Below, in pieces: positions 17,659 to 26,265 of a DNA stretch of 64,000 nt. Numbering within the stretch: the stretch's first letter is position 1; the number at the start of each line of letters is the position of its first letter. The position numbers and the translations under genes were made by a program. Below the pieces are notes generated by a model, which saw nothing but the letters and a program-made list of their open reading frames with translations, was not told the DNA's origin and searched no databases. Source of the stretch: Anaeromyxobacter paludicola (lineage in GTDB: Bacteria > Myxococcota > Myxococcia > Myxococcales > Anaeromyxobacteraceae); the NCBI RefSeq assembly GCF_023169965.1, contig NZ_AP025592.1, positions 1,798,001 to 1,862,000 on the forward strand, given 5' to 3'.

Positions 17659-17735
17659 GCCAGCCACGCGCTCTCGCCCTGGCGCGAGGGCCACCCGGGA
17701 CGCCGGCGCCCCGGTTCGAGTAGGCTCGCCGCCCC

Positions 17736-18647
17736 GTGCCGCGCCTCGCCGCCTTCGCCGCCATCGTCCTCTGGGGCGTGTCCTTCGTCGCCACCAAGGC
17801 GGTGGTCGGCGAGCTCTCCCCCGCGACCCTGGTCTTCACCCGCGCCGGGCTCGGGACGCTGCTCCTCGCCGGGCTGCTCCGGGCCCGCGGCCGGCCCGTC
17901 CTCCCTCCCCGCCGGGCGCTGCCGTCGCTCGCGCTCATGGGCTTCGTCGGCGTGGCCTTCCACCAGCTCCTCCAGGCCCAGGCGCTCACGCTCACGAGCG
18001 CGGTCAGCGCCGGCTGGCTCGTGGGGCTCACGCCGCTCTGGTCCGCCCTGCTCGCCTGGGGGATGCGCCGGGAGCGGCTCGGGGCCTGGAAGGTGCTGGG
18101 GCTGCTCGTGGGGTTCGAGGGGGCGCTCGTGGTCGTGACCGGCGGCGTCCCGGCGCCGGGCCGGCTCGCCCTCCCCTCCACCCGGGGCGACCTGCTCCTC
18201 CTCGCGAGCACGCTCAACTGGGCCGCCTACACCGTGCTCGGGCACGCCACGATCCGCGGGCTCGGCCCGACGCGCGCGACGGCGGGCGCGATGGGGATGG
18301 GGTGGCTCCTGCTCCTGCCCCTCTTCGTCGCCCGGGGCGGCTGGGCCGAGTACGCGCACCTCTCGCCCGCGGGCTGGGCGGCGGTGGCCTACCTCGGCCT
18401 CGCCTCCTCCGGGCTCGCCTACCTGTTCTGGTACGCCGCCCTGGAGCGGGTGGAGGCGTCGCGGGTGGCGGCCTTCCTCTACCTCGAGCCGCTCACCACG
18501 CTCGGCGCGGCGGTGCTCCTGCTGGGCGAGCGAGCGAGCGCTGGCTCGCTCGCCGGGGGAGCGCTCGTGCTGGCGGGCGTCCTCCTGGTGCAGGCGCCCG
18601 ACCACCTGCGGGCGCTCCGCAGGCCGGCCGGCAGATCGCTTGAATAA
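17736..18647 (+). CDS. EamA/DMT-superfamily transporter
   Basis: This 303-aa integral membrane protein has ten predicted helices in two EamA repeats. The first opens with AAIVLWGVSFVATKAVVGEL and the second with LLLLASTLNWAAYTVLGHA. Typical features are the repeat-1 end LTPLWSALLAWGMRRERL and the repeat-2 end VAAFLYLEPLTTLGAAVLLLGE. These proteins export metabolites or amino acids; the substrate is not predictable. The start is GTG with no clear ribosome site. The stop codon lies in the loop of a perfect inverted repeat just before the sigma factor gene. Confidence 0.88.
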   Translation: MPRLAAFAAIVLWGVSFVATKAVVGELSPATLVFTRAGLGTLLLAGLLRARGRPVLPPRRALPSLALMGFVGVAFHQLLQAQALTLTSAVSAGWLVGLTPLWSALLAWGMRRERLGAWKVLGLLVGFEGALVVVTGGVPAPGRLALPSTRGDLLLLASTLNWAAYTVLGHATIRGLGPTRATAGAMGMGWLLLLPLFVARGGWAEYAHLSPAGWAAVAYLGLASSGLAYLFWYAALERVEASRVAAFLYLEPLTTLGAAVLLLGERASAGSLAGGALVLAGVLLVQAPDHLRALRRPAGRSLE

Positions 18648-18657
18648 ACTTCAAGCG
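18637..18657. promoter_or_regulatory. Perfect 8-bp inverted repeat in front of the sigma factor gene
   Basis: CGCTTGAA-TAAAC-TTCAAGCG forms an 8-bp palindrome with a 5-base loop, ending 20 bases before the sigma factor ATG. The TAA stop of the transporter gene is in the loop. The arm contains CTTGAA on both strands, which equals the -35 core of heat-shock (sigma-32) promoters. No good -10 match was seen at the right distance. It could be an operator, an autoregulatory promoter element or a weak terminator; there is no T-tract. Confidence 0.5.
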
Positions 18658-18677
18658 CCGGACGTTGGTAGGCGACC

Positions 18678-19418
18678 ATGACGAAAGTGACGAAAGGGAA
18701 GATTACCCGCGAGGAGCTGGCCTCGGTGGCGCCGTACCTCGAGGCGGCGCGCGCCCTTCGGCCGATCGGGCCGGAGGAGGAGCGGGCGCTCGCGGAGCGC
18801 GCCCGCGCCGGCGAGGTGGCGGCCCGGGACGAGCTCGTGCGGCGCCACCTGCCGCTCGTGATCGCCTTCGCCCGCAAGCAGTCGCGCGGGGAGCTGCGGC
18901 TCGACGAGCTGGTGCAGGAGGGCAACCTGGGGCTGCTCCGGGCGGTCGAGAAGTTCGACCCCTCCGCCGGCACCCGCTTCTCCACGTACGCGCTCTGGTG
19001 GATCCGGGCCTACGTCTGGAAGCACCTCCGGCAGGCCCGCTCGTCGGTGCGGCCGCGCAGCGGCACCGCGGCGAGGAGCGACCTCTCGCTCGACGCCACG
19101 GTCGGCGAGGAGGAAGGCGACGTGACCTACCTCGAGCGCGTGCCGGACGAGGCGCCCTCCCCGGACGCCCGCTACGCCACCGCCGAGGGGGACGCGCGGG
19201 TCCGCCTGGCGCTCGAGAAGGTCCGCGGCCGGATCGGCGAGCTGGGCTGGGACATCGTGCAGCGGCGCCTCCGCCAGGATCCCCCGGACACCCTCACCGA
19301 GATCGGCGAGCGGTGGGGGCTCTCGCGCGAGCGGGTGCGCCAGGTGGAGCTGCGGACCAAGGCGTTCCTGCGCGACTACCTGCGGCCGGCCAACGACGAG
19401 CGGCAGGAGGCCGCGTGA
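18678..19418 (+). CDS. Sigma-70 family RNA polymerase sigma factor (RpoH-like)
   Basis: This 246-aa protein has sigma region 2 (LVRRHLPLVIAFARKQSRGE, then LRLDELVQEGNLGLLRAVEKFDP and the -10-binding helix FSTYALWWIRAYVWKHLR) and region 4 with the helix-turn-helix TLTEIGERWGLSRERVRQVE. Region 1.1 is absent and the linker between regions 2 and 4 is short and Ser/Arg rich. The protein is somewhat shorter than typical RpoH (about 285 aa). It is most like group-3/RpoH sigma factors and may serve a stress regulon. Autoregulation through the palindrome 20 bases upstream is possible. A likely separate gene for an MqsA-like regulator follows after 25 bases. Confidence 0.88.
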   Translation: MTKVTKGKITREELASVAPYLEAARALRPIGPEEERALAERARAGEVAARDELVRRHLPLVIAFARKQSRGELRLDELVQEGNLGLLRAVEKFDPSAGTRFSTYALWWIRAYVWKHLRQARSSVRPRSGTAARSDLSLDATVGEEEGDVTYLERVPDEAPSPDARYATAEGDARVRLALEKVRGRIGELGWDIVQRRLRQDPPDTLTEIGERWGLSRERVRQVELRTKAFLRDYLRPANDERQEAA

Positions 19419-19443
19419 CCGGCGGAGGGGCCCGGGGGTCGCG

Positions 19444-19914
19444 GTGAGCGGCCGGCGCTGCCGCCGCTGCGAGGGCGAGCTGCGGGAGGTGGTGCAGACC
19501 ATCCCGGTGGCGCTGCCGCGCTGCGACGTGCGGGCGGAGGTGGCCGCCCCGGCGCGCCGCTGCGCCGCCTGCGGCGAGGCGCACGTGGACCCGGCGGTCC
19601 TCTCGCGGGCGCACCTCTCCGTGGGCTGCGCCCTCGCCGACGAGGGCGTGCAGACCGGCGGCGCCTTCCGGCACATGCGGCGCGCGCTCGGGCTGCGCGC
19701 CGCCGACCTGGCGCGGCTCCTCGACCTCACGCCCGAGACGCTGTCGCACTGGGAGACCGGGAAGGTGCGGCCGTCGCGGGCCGCCTTCGTGGCGCTCGCG
19801 GCCATGCTGGAGGACGCGCTCGCCGGCCGGACCACCACGCGCGACCGGCTCCAGGCGCTCGCCCGCGAGCGGCCCCGCCCCGGCGCGCTCTCGGTCGTGC
19901 TCCGCGGCCGCTGA
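19444..19914 (+). CDS. MqsA/YgiT-like zinc-finger + HTH transcriptional regulator (orphan antitoxin-like)
   Basis: This 156-aa protein has a GTG start. The N-terminal zinc domain uses two CxxC pairs (CRRC near residue 6, CAAC near 41), and a C-terminal Xre/Cro HTH is at about 75-130 (FRHMRRALGLRAADLARLLDLTPETLSHWETGK). This order equals the antitoxin MqsA and YgiT-type regulators. No MqsR-like toxin gene is adjacent, so it is more likely a stand-alone regulator than half of a toxin-antitoxin pair. It follows the sigma factor gene closely and may be co-transcribed with it. Confidence 0.8.
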   Translation: MSGRRCRRCEGELREVVQTIPVALPRCDVRAEVAAPARRCAACGEAHVDPAVLSRAHLSVGCALADEGVQTGGAFRHMRRALGLRAADLARLLDLTPETLSHWETGKVRPSRAAFVALAAMLEDALAGRTTTRDRLQALARERPRPGALSVVLRGR

Positions 19915-20016
19915 GCGGGAGGGTCCGGCGCGGGGACCCCGGCCCCCGATGGACCGCTGCGGCCGCCCGCGCTCACGCACAAGAGGTCGGGGCGCCGCGC
20001 GGCGCGGGAGCCACGC

Positions 20017-21357
20017 ATGGGAGACCTCCTCCTCATCCACCGGCTGCACTTCGGCTTCACCCTCGTCTTCCACTACCTGTTCCCGCAGCTCACGATGGGG
20101 CTCGCGCTCCTCATCGCGCTCCTCGAGTCGCTCTCGTACTGGAAGAAGGACGAGGCGCTGCACGAGGCGGCCCGCTTCTGGGCGCGCGTGTTCGGGATCA
20201 ACTTCGTCATCGGGGTGGTGACCGGGATCCCGATGGAGTTCCAGTTCGGCACCAACTGGGCGCCGTTCTCGCGCTACGCCGGCGGCGTCATCGGGCAGAC
20301 CCTCGCGCTGGAGGGGGTGTTCGCGTTCTTCGCCGAGTCCACGTTCCTGGGGCTGTTCCTCTACGGCGAGGGGCGCATCGGCCGGAAGGGCACCTGGGCC
20401 GCCGCGGTGCTGGTGTTCGTCGGGTCGTGGCTGTCGGGCTACTTCATCACCGCGACCAACGCCTTCATGCAGCACCCGGTGGGCTACGCCGTGGACGCCA
20501 GCGGCAAGCTCGCGATGGTGAGCCTCTGGCAGGTGCTCACGAACCCGTGGCTGGTCTGGGAGTACGCCCACGTGATGACGGGCGCCACGCAGACCGGCGC
20601 GTTCGCGATGGCGGGGGTGGGCGCCCTCTACCTCTTGCAGGGGCGCTTCGAGGCGCAGGCGCGCACCTTCGTCCGCACCGGCGTGCTCGTCGGCGCGCTC
20701 GCGAGCGTGCTGCAGATCTTCCCGAGCGGCGACGCGCAGGGGCGGCTCGTGGCGCAGCACCAGCCGGCGACGCTCGCCGCGCTGGAGGGGCTCTTCCGGA
20801 GCGCGCCGGGGGCGCCGCTCGCGTTCGTGGGGCAGCCCGACATGCAGCGGCGCCGGCTCGACAACCCCATCGAGCTGGGACACGCGCTCAGCTTCCTGAC
20901 CTGGCGGCGCTGGACGGCGCGGGTGGAGGGGCTCGACGCCTTCCCGGTGGAGGACTGGCCCACCAACGTCCCGCTCGTCTACTACGCGTACCACGTCATG
21001 GTGGGGCTCGGGACCTTCTTCATCGCCATCCAGCTCGGCGCCGCCTTCCTGCTCTGGCGGCGCAAGCTCTTCGCGTCGCGGCCCATGCTCTGGGTGCTCC
21101 TGCTCGCGATCCCCTTCCCCTACGTCGCCAACACCGCGGGCTGGGTGGCCGCCGAGGCGGGCCGTCAGCCCTGGCTCGTCCACGGCCTCTACCGGACGCC
21201 GCAGGGCGCCTCGTACCACGTGTCGAGCGGCAACGCCCTGTTCAGCCTGCTCGGCTTCACCGGCGCGTACGCCCTGCTCGCCATCCTCTTCCTGTTCCTC
21301 GTCGGGCGCGAGCTGGCCCGGGGCCCGGTCGAGGGCGCGCCGGCGCACGAAGGGTGA
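20017..21357 (+). CDS. cydA: Cytochrome bd-type quinol oxidase subunit I
   Basis: This 446-aa membrane subunit binds haems b558, b595 and d and oxidises quinol with reduction of O2 to water. Key ligands can be placed: His of LVFHYLFPQLTMG (b595 axial ligand), His of WEYAHVMTGA and Met of YHVMVGLG (both b558), and the acidic pair in LALEGVFAFFAEST. The protein is shorter than the E. coli long-Q-loop form (522 aa), which suggests the short-loop (CIO-like) class. It has a high O2 affinity role in microaerobic life. The subunit II gene follows 2 bases after the stop. Confidence 0.95.
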   Translation: MGDLLLIHRLHFGFTLVFHYLFPQLTMGLALLIALLESLSYWKKDEALHEAARFWARVFGINFVIGVVTGIPMEFQFGTNWAPFSRYAGGVIGQTLALEGVFAFFAESTFLGLFLYGEGRIGRKGTWAAAVLVFVGSWLSGYFITATNAFMQHPVGYAVDASGKLAMVSLWQVLTNPWLVWEYAHVMTGATQTGAFAMAGVGALYLLQGRFEAQARTFVRTGVLVGALASVLQIFPSGDAQGRLVAQHQPATLAALEGLFRSAPGAPLAFVGQPDMQRRRLDNPIELGHALSFLTWRRWTARVEGLDAFPVEDWPTNVPLVYYAYHVMVGLGTFFIAIQLGAAFLLWRRKLFASRPMLWVLLLAIPFPYVANTAGWVAAEAGRQPWLVHGLYRTPQGASYHVSSGNALFSLLGFTGAYALLAILFLFLVGRELARGPVEGAPAHEG

Positions 21358-21359
21358 CC

Positions 21360-22385
21360 ATGGGCACGCTCTTCTTCTGCTTCCTCGCCTTCCTCCTCGC
21401 CGCCTACGTGGTGCTCGACGGCTACGACCTCGGCACCGGCATGCTCCACCTCGGCCTCGCCCGCGACGACGCCGAGCGGCGGCAGCTCCTGCGCACCATC
21501 GGCCCGCTCTGGGACGGCAACGAGGTCTACCTGGTCGCCTCCGGCGGCACGCTCTTCTTCGCCTTCCCGGAGCTCTACGCCGTGAGCTTCAGCGGCTTCT
21601 ACCTGCCGCTCATGATCGTCCTCTGGCTGCTCATCGTGCGCGGCGTGTCGATCGAGGTCCGCAGCCACCTCCTCTCGCCGCTCTGGCGCCAGGCCTTCGA
21701 CGTGGGCTTCTCGGCGTCGAGCGGGCTCCTCGCCTTCTTCCTCGGGGTGGCCATCGGCAACGTGGTGCGCGGCGTGCCGGTCGGCGCCGATCGCTGGTTC
21801 CTGCAGCCGCTCTGGACCGACTTCCGGCTCGGGAAGGAGACCGGGATCCTCGACTGGTACACCGTGCTCGTGGGGACCACCGCCACCTTCGTGCTCGCCG
21901 AGCAGGGCGCGCTCTGGATCGCCTGGCGCACGGCCGGCGCGGTCCGCGAGCGGGCGCTGGCGCTCGCCACGCCGGTCTGGGCCGTCTCCGCGGTGCTCAC
22001 GGTGGTGATGAGCGGGGTCACCTTCCTCGTCCAGCCGCACATCCCGGCCGGCCTCGTGCGCGAGCCATGGCGGCTCCTCTTCCCCGCGGCGGGGGTGGCG
22101 GCGCTCCTCGCGGCGCCCCTCGCGATCCGGCGCGGCCAGGAGGGCGCGGCGTTCGCCGCCTGGAGCGCCTTCCTGGCGCTCCTCCTCGCGAGCGTCGCCG
22201 CCGGGCTCTACCCGGTCCTCCTCCCCTCGAGCCTCGACCCGCGGCTCTCGCTCACCGTGGAGGAGGTCCGCGCCGCCGACGGCGCGCTCCGGCTCGGGCT
22301 CGTCTGGTGGCCGCTCGCGATCGGGATCGCGCTCGCGTACACCGCCTACGTGCACCGGCGCTTCTCGGAGCGGGTGGCGCCCTGA
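21360..22385 (+). CDS. cydB: Cytochrome bd-type quinol oxidase subunit II
   Basis: This 341-aa protein has about eight hydrophobic helices and begins with the conserved YVVLDGYDLGTGMLHLGLA and IGPLWDGNEVYLVASGGTLF, both hallmarks of CydB. It forms the heterodimer with CydA and stabilises the haem subunit. Its ATG lies 2 bases after the CydA stop, so the two are translated together. No CydX-like small subunit and no CydDC exporter are found in the window; these could lie elsewhere in the genome. Confidence 0.95.
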   Translation: MGTLFFCFLAFLLAAYVVLDGYDLGTGMLHLGLARDDAERRQLLRTIGPLWDGNEVYLVASGGTLFFAFPELYAVSFSGFYLPLMIVLWLLIVRGVSIEVRSHLLSPLWRQAFDVGFSASSGLLAFFLGVAIGNVVRGVPVGADRWFLQPLWTDFRLGKETGILDWYTVLVGTTATFVLAEQGALWIAWRTAGAVRERALALATPVWAVSAVLTVVMSGVTFLVQPHIPAGLVREPWRLLFPAAGVAALLAAPLAIRRGQEGAAFAAWSAFLALLLASVAAGLYPVLLPSSLDPRLSLTVEEVRAADGALRLGLVWWPLAIGIALAYTAYVHRRFSERVAP

Positions 22386-22442
22386 GCGCCACGCCCCGAA
22401 GGGCGGCGGCTCCACCCGCGCCCCGGATGGCACAATGGGCGC

Positions 22443-25250
22443 GTGGCGCCTCCGCCACAGCCCTGGGCGCTCCCGGTGGACGCCCTGCTCCGGCAGCTCG
22501 GCACCGCGCCCTCCGGCCTGTCCGACGAGGAGGCGCGGCGCCGGCTCGGACGGGCCGGCCCCAACGCCCTGCCGGAGCCCAGGGGGCGCCCCGCCGCGCT
22601 CCTGCTCCTCGACCAGGTGACCCACTTCATGGCCCTCCTGCTCTGGGTCGCGGGCGGGCTCGCCTTCGCCGCGCGCACGCCCGACCTGGGCTGGGCCATC
22701 TGGGCGGTGGTCTGCGTGAACGGGGCGTTCAGCTACTGGCAGGAGCGCCGCGCGGAGCGGGCGCTGCAGGCGCTCCAGGAACGGCTGCCGCTCGACGCGC
22801 GCGCCTGGCGGAGCGGCCGGCTCCTGGTGGTGCCGTCGCGCGAGCTCGTCCCCGGGGACGTGGTCGAGCTGGCCGAGGGCGACCGGGTGTGCGCCGACGC
22901 CCGCCTGCTCTCGGCCGAGTCCCTCCGGCTCGACCTCTCGCTCCTCACCGGTGAATCGGAGCCGGTCGAGCGGCGGCCGAGCCCGGGCGAGCCCGGCGAG
23001 CGGGCGTCGGACGCGGCAGGGGTCGCGTTCGCCGGCTCGAGCGTGGTCTCGGGGCGCGCCCGCGGCGTGGTGTACGCCACCGGGGCCGCGACCGAGCTCG
23101 GGCAGGTGGCCCGGCTCACCGCCCGGGTCAAGCCGGCCCCGAGCACCCTCGCCGCGCAGGTGGCGGCGGTGGTCCGGATGATCACCGCGCTCGCCGTGGC
23201 GATGGGGCTCGCCGTCTTCCTCCTCTCGCGCACGCTCCTCGACGTCCCGGCGCAGGAGGGGCTGCTCTTCGCGATCGGCATCGTCGTCGCCAACGTGCCG
23301 GAGGGGCTCCTGCCGACCATCACCCTCGCGCTGGCCCTGGCGGTGCAGCGGATGGCGCGCCGCCGGGTGCTGGTCCGCCGCCTGCCGGCCATCGAGACCC
23401 TGAGCGCGGTCTCGGTCATCTGCACCGACAAGACCGGGACCCTGACGCTCAACCGGATGGCGGTGCGGGAGGCCTTCCTGCCCGGCGCGGGCTGGCGCCG
23501 CGTGACGCCCGGCGAGGACCCGGGCCCCGCGCTCCGGTTCCTCCTCACCGCCGCCGCGCTCTGCACGGAGGCGGGCGCCCTCCCCGGCGCCGGCCTCGAC
23601 GGCGGGGTCCGCGACGCCATGGACGCGGCGCTGCTCGCGGCGTGGCGCGAGGCGGCCGGGCCCGGCGCCGCCCCCCTCGACGCCGTCGCGACGCGCCTGC
23701 GCGAGCTCCCCTTCGACCCGGCCCGCCGCCGCATGACCGTCCTCGCGCGCTGGGCCGGCGCGGCGCCGTTCGCGCCCGGCGCCGGGGTGGTCCTCACCAA
23801 GGGGGCGCCGCTCGAGCTGCTCGACCGCTGCGGCCGGCTCCTGGAGGGCGGGCGCGCGGCGCCGCTCGACGCCGCAGCCCGCGCCGCGCTGCGGGCGGAG
23901 AACGACCGGCTCGCCGCCCGCGGCTACCGGATGCTCGGGGTCGCCTTCCGCGAGGGGCCCGCCTCGTTGGCCGAGACCGCGCCGGAGGAGGTGGAGCGGG
24001 AGCTCACCTTCGCCGGGCTGCTCGCCATCGCCGACCCGCCCCGGCCCGGCGTCTCGCGGGCGGTCGAGACCTGCCGGCGCGCCGGGATCGCGGTCACCAT
24101 GGTGACCGGCGACTACGGCGTGACCGCGGCGGCCGTGGCGCGCGAGGTGGGCATGGTGGGCGAGCGCGCCCGGGTGGTGAGCGGCGCCGAGCTGGCCGCG
24201 CTCGACGAGGCCGGGCTGCGCGCGCTGCTGGGCGGCGGCGGCGAGCTGGTCTTCGCGCGCGTGCTGCCGGACCAGAAGCTGCGGCTCGTCCGGGCCTACC
24301 AGGCCCTCGGGCACGTGGTGGCGGTCACCGGGGACGGCGTGAACGACGCCCCGGCGCTCAAGGCCGCGCACGTCGGCATCGCCATGGGCGCGAGCGGGAC
24401 CGACGTCGCCCGCGCCGCCGCCGACCTCGTGCTCCTCGACGACGACTTCGCGAGCATCGTCACGGCAGTCGAGGAGGGGCGCGCCATCTTCCAGAACCTC
24501 CGCAAGTTCCTCGCCTACATCCTCGCCTCGAACGTCCCAGAGATCGTGCCGTACCTCGCGATGGTGGCGCTCCGGATCCCGCCGGCGCTCACCATCCTGC
24601 AGATCCTCGGGATCGACCTCGGCACCGACATGGTGCCGGCGCTCGCGCTCGGCGGCGAGCCGCCCGAGCCCGGGCTGATGGACCGGCCGCCGCGGCCCGC
24701 CGGGGCCCGCCTCCTCGACCGCGAGCTCCTGGCGCGCGCCTACCTGCGGCTCGGGCTGGTGCAGGCGGCGGCGAGCATGGCCGTGTTCCTGGGGATGCTC
24801 ACCCTCGCCGGCCTCACGCTGGCGGAGCTGCAGCGGCTCGCGCCGGCCCTCCTCGCGCGCGCCGCCGATCCCGGCGCCACGCGGGCCTACCAGGCGGCCA
24901 CCACCGGCGCCCTCGCGGCCATCGTCCTCTGCCAGGCGGGGAACCTGTTCGCCTGCCGGTCGGAGCGCCTCAGCGCCTTCGCGCCCCACGCGCGGAACCG
25001 GCTGCGCTGGCTGGGGCTCGCGAGCGAGGCGGCCCTCCTCCTCGCGATCGTGTACGCGCCCTCCTTCCAGCACGTCTTCGGGACGGCGCCCCTGCCGGCC
25101 GGTGTCTGGGCCGCGACCCTGGTGGGGCCCGTGGCGCTGCTGGCCGTGGACGAGGCCTGGAAGTGGATGGGCGCGCGCCGCGCGGGCCAGCGGCCGCGGC
25201 GGAGCCCGGGACCGCGCGGCAGCCCCGCGCAGCCCGGTCCCGCGCTCTGA
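22443..25250 (+). CDS. Cation-transporting P-type ATPase, Na+/K+-ATPase-like P2 group
   Basis: This 935-aa P-type ATPase has an N-terminal cation-ATPase domain (LSDEEARRRLGRAGPNALPE), actuator motif SLLTGESEPV, phosphorylation site ICTDKTGTLTLN (Asp near 329), nucleotide-binding LTKGAPLELL and hinge GDGVNDAPALKAAHVGIAMG (near 630). Two segments, VVANVPEGLLPTITLALALA and LGTDMVPALALGGEPPEPGL, match the P2C (Na+/K+- and H+/K+-ATPase alpha) branch better than the Ca2+ branch, which normally has IPEGLP. It starts with GTG. It probably exports Na+ or H+ or exchanges them for K+. No beta subunit is visible. A strong terminator follows. Confidence 0.88.
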   Translation: MAPPPQPWALPVDALLRQLGTAPSGLSDEEARRRLGRAGPNALPEPRGRPAALLLLDQVTHFMALLLWVAGGLAFAARTPDLGWAIWAVVCVNGAFSYWQERRAERALQALQERLPLDARAWRSGRLLVVPSRELVPGDVVELAEGDRVCADARLLSAESLRLDLSLLTGESEPVERRPSPGEPGERASDAAGVAFAGSSVVSGRARGVVYATGAATELGQVARLTARVKPAPSTLAAQVAAVVRMITALAVAMGLAVFLLSRTLLDVPAQEGLLFAIGIVVANVPEGLLPTITLALALAVQRMARRRVLVRRLPAIETLSAVSVICTDKTGTLTLNRMAVREAFLPGAGWRRVTPGEDPGPALRFLLTAAALCTEAGALPGAGLDGGVRDAMDAALLAAWREAAGPGAAPLDAVATRLRELPFDPARRRMTVLARWAGAAPFAPGAGVVLTKGAPLELLDRCGRLLEGGRAAPLDAAARAALRAENDRLAARGYRMLGVAFREGPASLAETAPEEVERELTFAGLLAIADPPRPGVSRAVETCRRAGIAVTMVTGDYGVTAAAVAREVGMVGERARVVSGAELAALDEAGLRALLGGGGELVFARVLPDQKLRLVRAYQALGHVVAVTGDGVNDAPALKAAHVGIAMGASGTDVARAAADLVLLDDDFASIVTAVEEGRAIFQNLRKFLAYILASNVPEIVPYLAMVALRIPPALTILQILGIDLGTDMVPALALGGEPPEPGLMDRPPRPAGARLLDRELLARAYLRLGLVQAAASMAVFLGMLTLAGLTLAELQRLAPALLARAADPGATRAYQAATTGALAAIVLCQAGNLFACRSERLSAFAPHARNRLRWLGLASEAALLLAIVYAPSFQHVFGTAPLPAGVWAATLVGPVALLAVDEAWKWMGARRAGQRPRRSPGPRGSPAQPGPAL

Positions 25251-25268
25251 CGGCGCCCCCCAGACAAG

Positions 25269-25296
25269 AAAAGAGGCCCTGGGGGGGGCCTCTTTT
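25269..25296. terminator. Bidirectional intrinsic terminator
   Basis: An 11-bp stem AAAAGAGGCCC / GGGCCTCTTTT with a G-rich 6-base loop lies 19 bases after the P-type ATPase stop. The A-tract on the left and T-tract on the right let it work for both strands, but only the plus-strand gene ends close by; the ABC transporter gene on the other strand ends about 200 bases away. From here to 25493 I see no gene. Confidence 0.85.
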
Positions 25297-25493
25297 CGGA
25301 CAAGCACTGAGCGCTCTCGGGCGAGCGCTGGTCCGGCTCACGCCGGTGGAGACTGCCAAGCTGTCGGATGTCGCAACGGCTCTGCTATCTCAGCCTCCTT
25401 GCTGGTGGGACTACGATCGGATCGTACGCTCTTTTGCGCCGCTCGCAAGTCCCTCGGGCGACGTTCGCCGCACCGGCGAGCGCCGCGGTGCGC

Positions 25494-26252
25494 TCAGCCC
25501 GGTCCCCCCTGCGAGAACCGCCGCAGGAAGGCCCGGGTCCGCTCGTTCCGGGGGTTGTCGATGAGCTCCCGCGCCGGCCCCTCCTCCACGACGACGCCGC
25601 CGTCGATGAGCATGGCGCGGTCGGCGACGTCGCGGGCGAAGTGCATCTCGTGGGTGACCACCACCATCGTCATCTTCTCGGCCGCGAGGGCCCGGATGAC
25701 CTTCAGGATCTCGCCGGTCAGCTCCGGGTCGAGGGCGCTCGTCGGCTCGTCGAAGAGGAGGACCTGCGGGTCGAGCGCCAGGGCGCGCGCGATGGAGACG
25801 CGCTGCTTCTGGCCGCCGGAGAGCTCGCAGGGATAGGCGTCGGCCTTGCCCGCGAGCCCCATCTTGTCGAGCAGCGAGAGGGCGCGGTCGCGCGCCTCGG
25901 CCTTCTTGCGCCCGAGCACCCGCACCTGCGCCTCGGTGACGTTCCGGAGCACCGAGAAGTGCGGGAACAGGTTGAAGTCCTGGAACACCAGGCCGAGCTT
26001 CAGGAGCGCCCCGCGCAAGGTGGCCGCGTCGGCGTAGACCCCGTCCTTCACGATGGGCGTGCCGGCGATGGCGATGGTGCCGCTCGTCGCCGTCTCGAGG
26101 TGCGTGATGGCGCGCAGGAGCGTGGACTTGCCCGAGCCCGACGGGCCGATGATGGCGAGCACCTCGCCCTGGTGCACCGAGAAGGAGAGGTCCGACAGCA
26201 CCCGGAGGTCGCCGTAGGACTTCGACAGGTGCTCGACGGTGACGACGTCCAT
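25494..26252 (-). CDS. Polar amino-acid ABC transporter, ATP-binding subunit (GlnQ/HisP-like)
   Basis: This 252-aa ATPase has Walker A (IGPSGSGKSTLL, near 40), Q-loop (LVFQDFNLFPH), signature LSGGQKQRVSIARAL, Walker B (VLLFDEPTSALDP) and the switch His (VVTHEMHFA). The Q-loop text and the DEPTSALDPEL motif are typical of the polar amino-acid uptake family. It powers uptake by the permease encoded 13 bases upstream in the same operon. It is last in the order binding protein - permease - ATPase. Confidence 0.95.
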   Translation of the reverse strand: MDVVTVEHLSKSYGDLRVLSDLSFSVHQGEVLAIIGPSGSGKSTLLRAITHLETATSGTIAIAGTPIVKDGVYADAATLRGALLKLGLVFQDFNLFPHFSVLRNVTEAQVRVLGRKKAEARDRALSLLDKMGLAGKADAYPCELSGGQKQRVSIARALALDPQVLLFDEPTSALDPELTGEILKVIRALAAEKMTMVVVTHEMHFARDVADRAMLIDGGVVVEEGPARELIDNPRNERTRAFLRRFSQGGPG

Positions 26253-26265
26253 GCGGCGATCCGGC

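Noticed and set aside
20017-25250. cydX or cydDC genes near cydAB
   Set aside because: Frames between cydB and the P-type ATPase are too short, and the next gene is clearly a P-type ATPase, not an ABC exporter.
21189-25307. A 1372-codon minus-strand open frame
   Set aside because: It lies opposite cydAB and the P-type ATPase. At this GC content stop-free antisense frames are common, and no protein pattern is visible.
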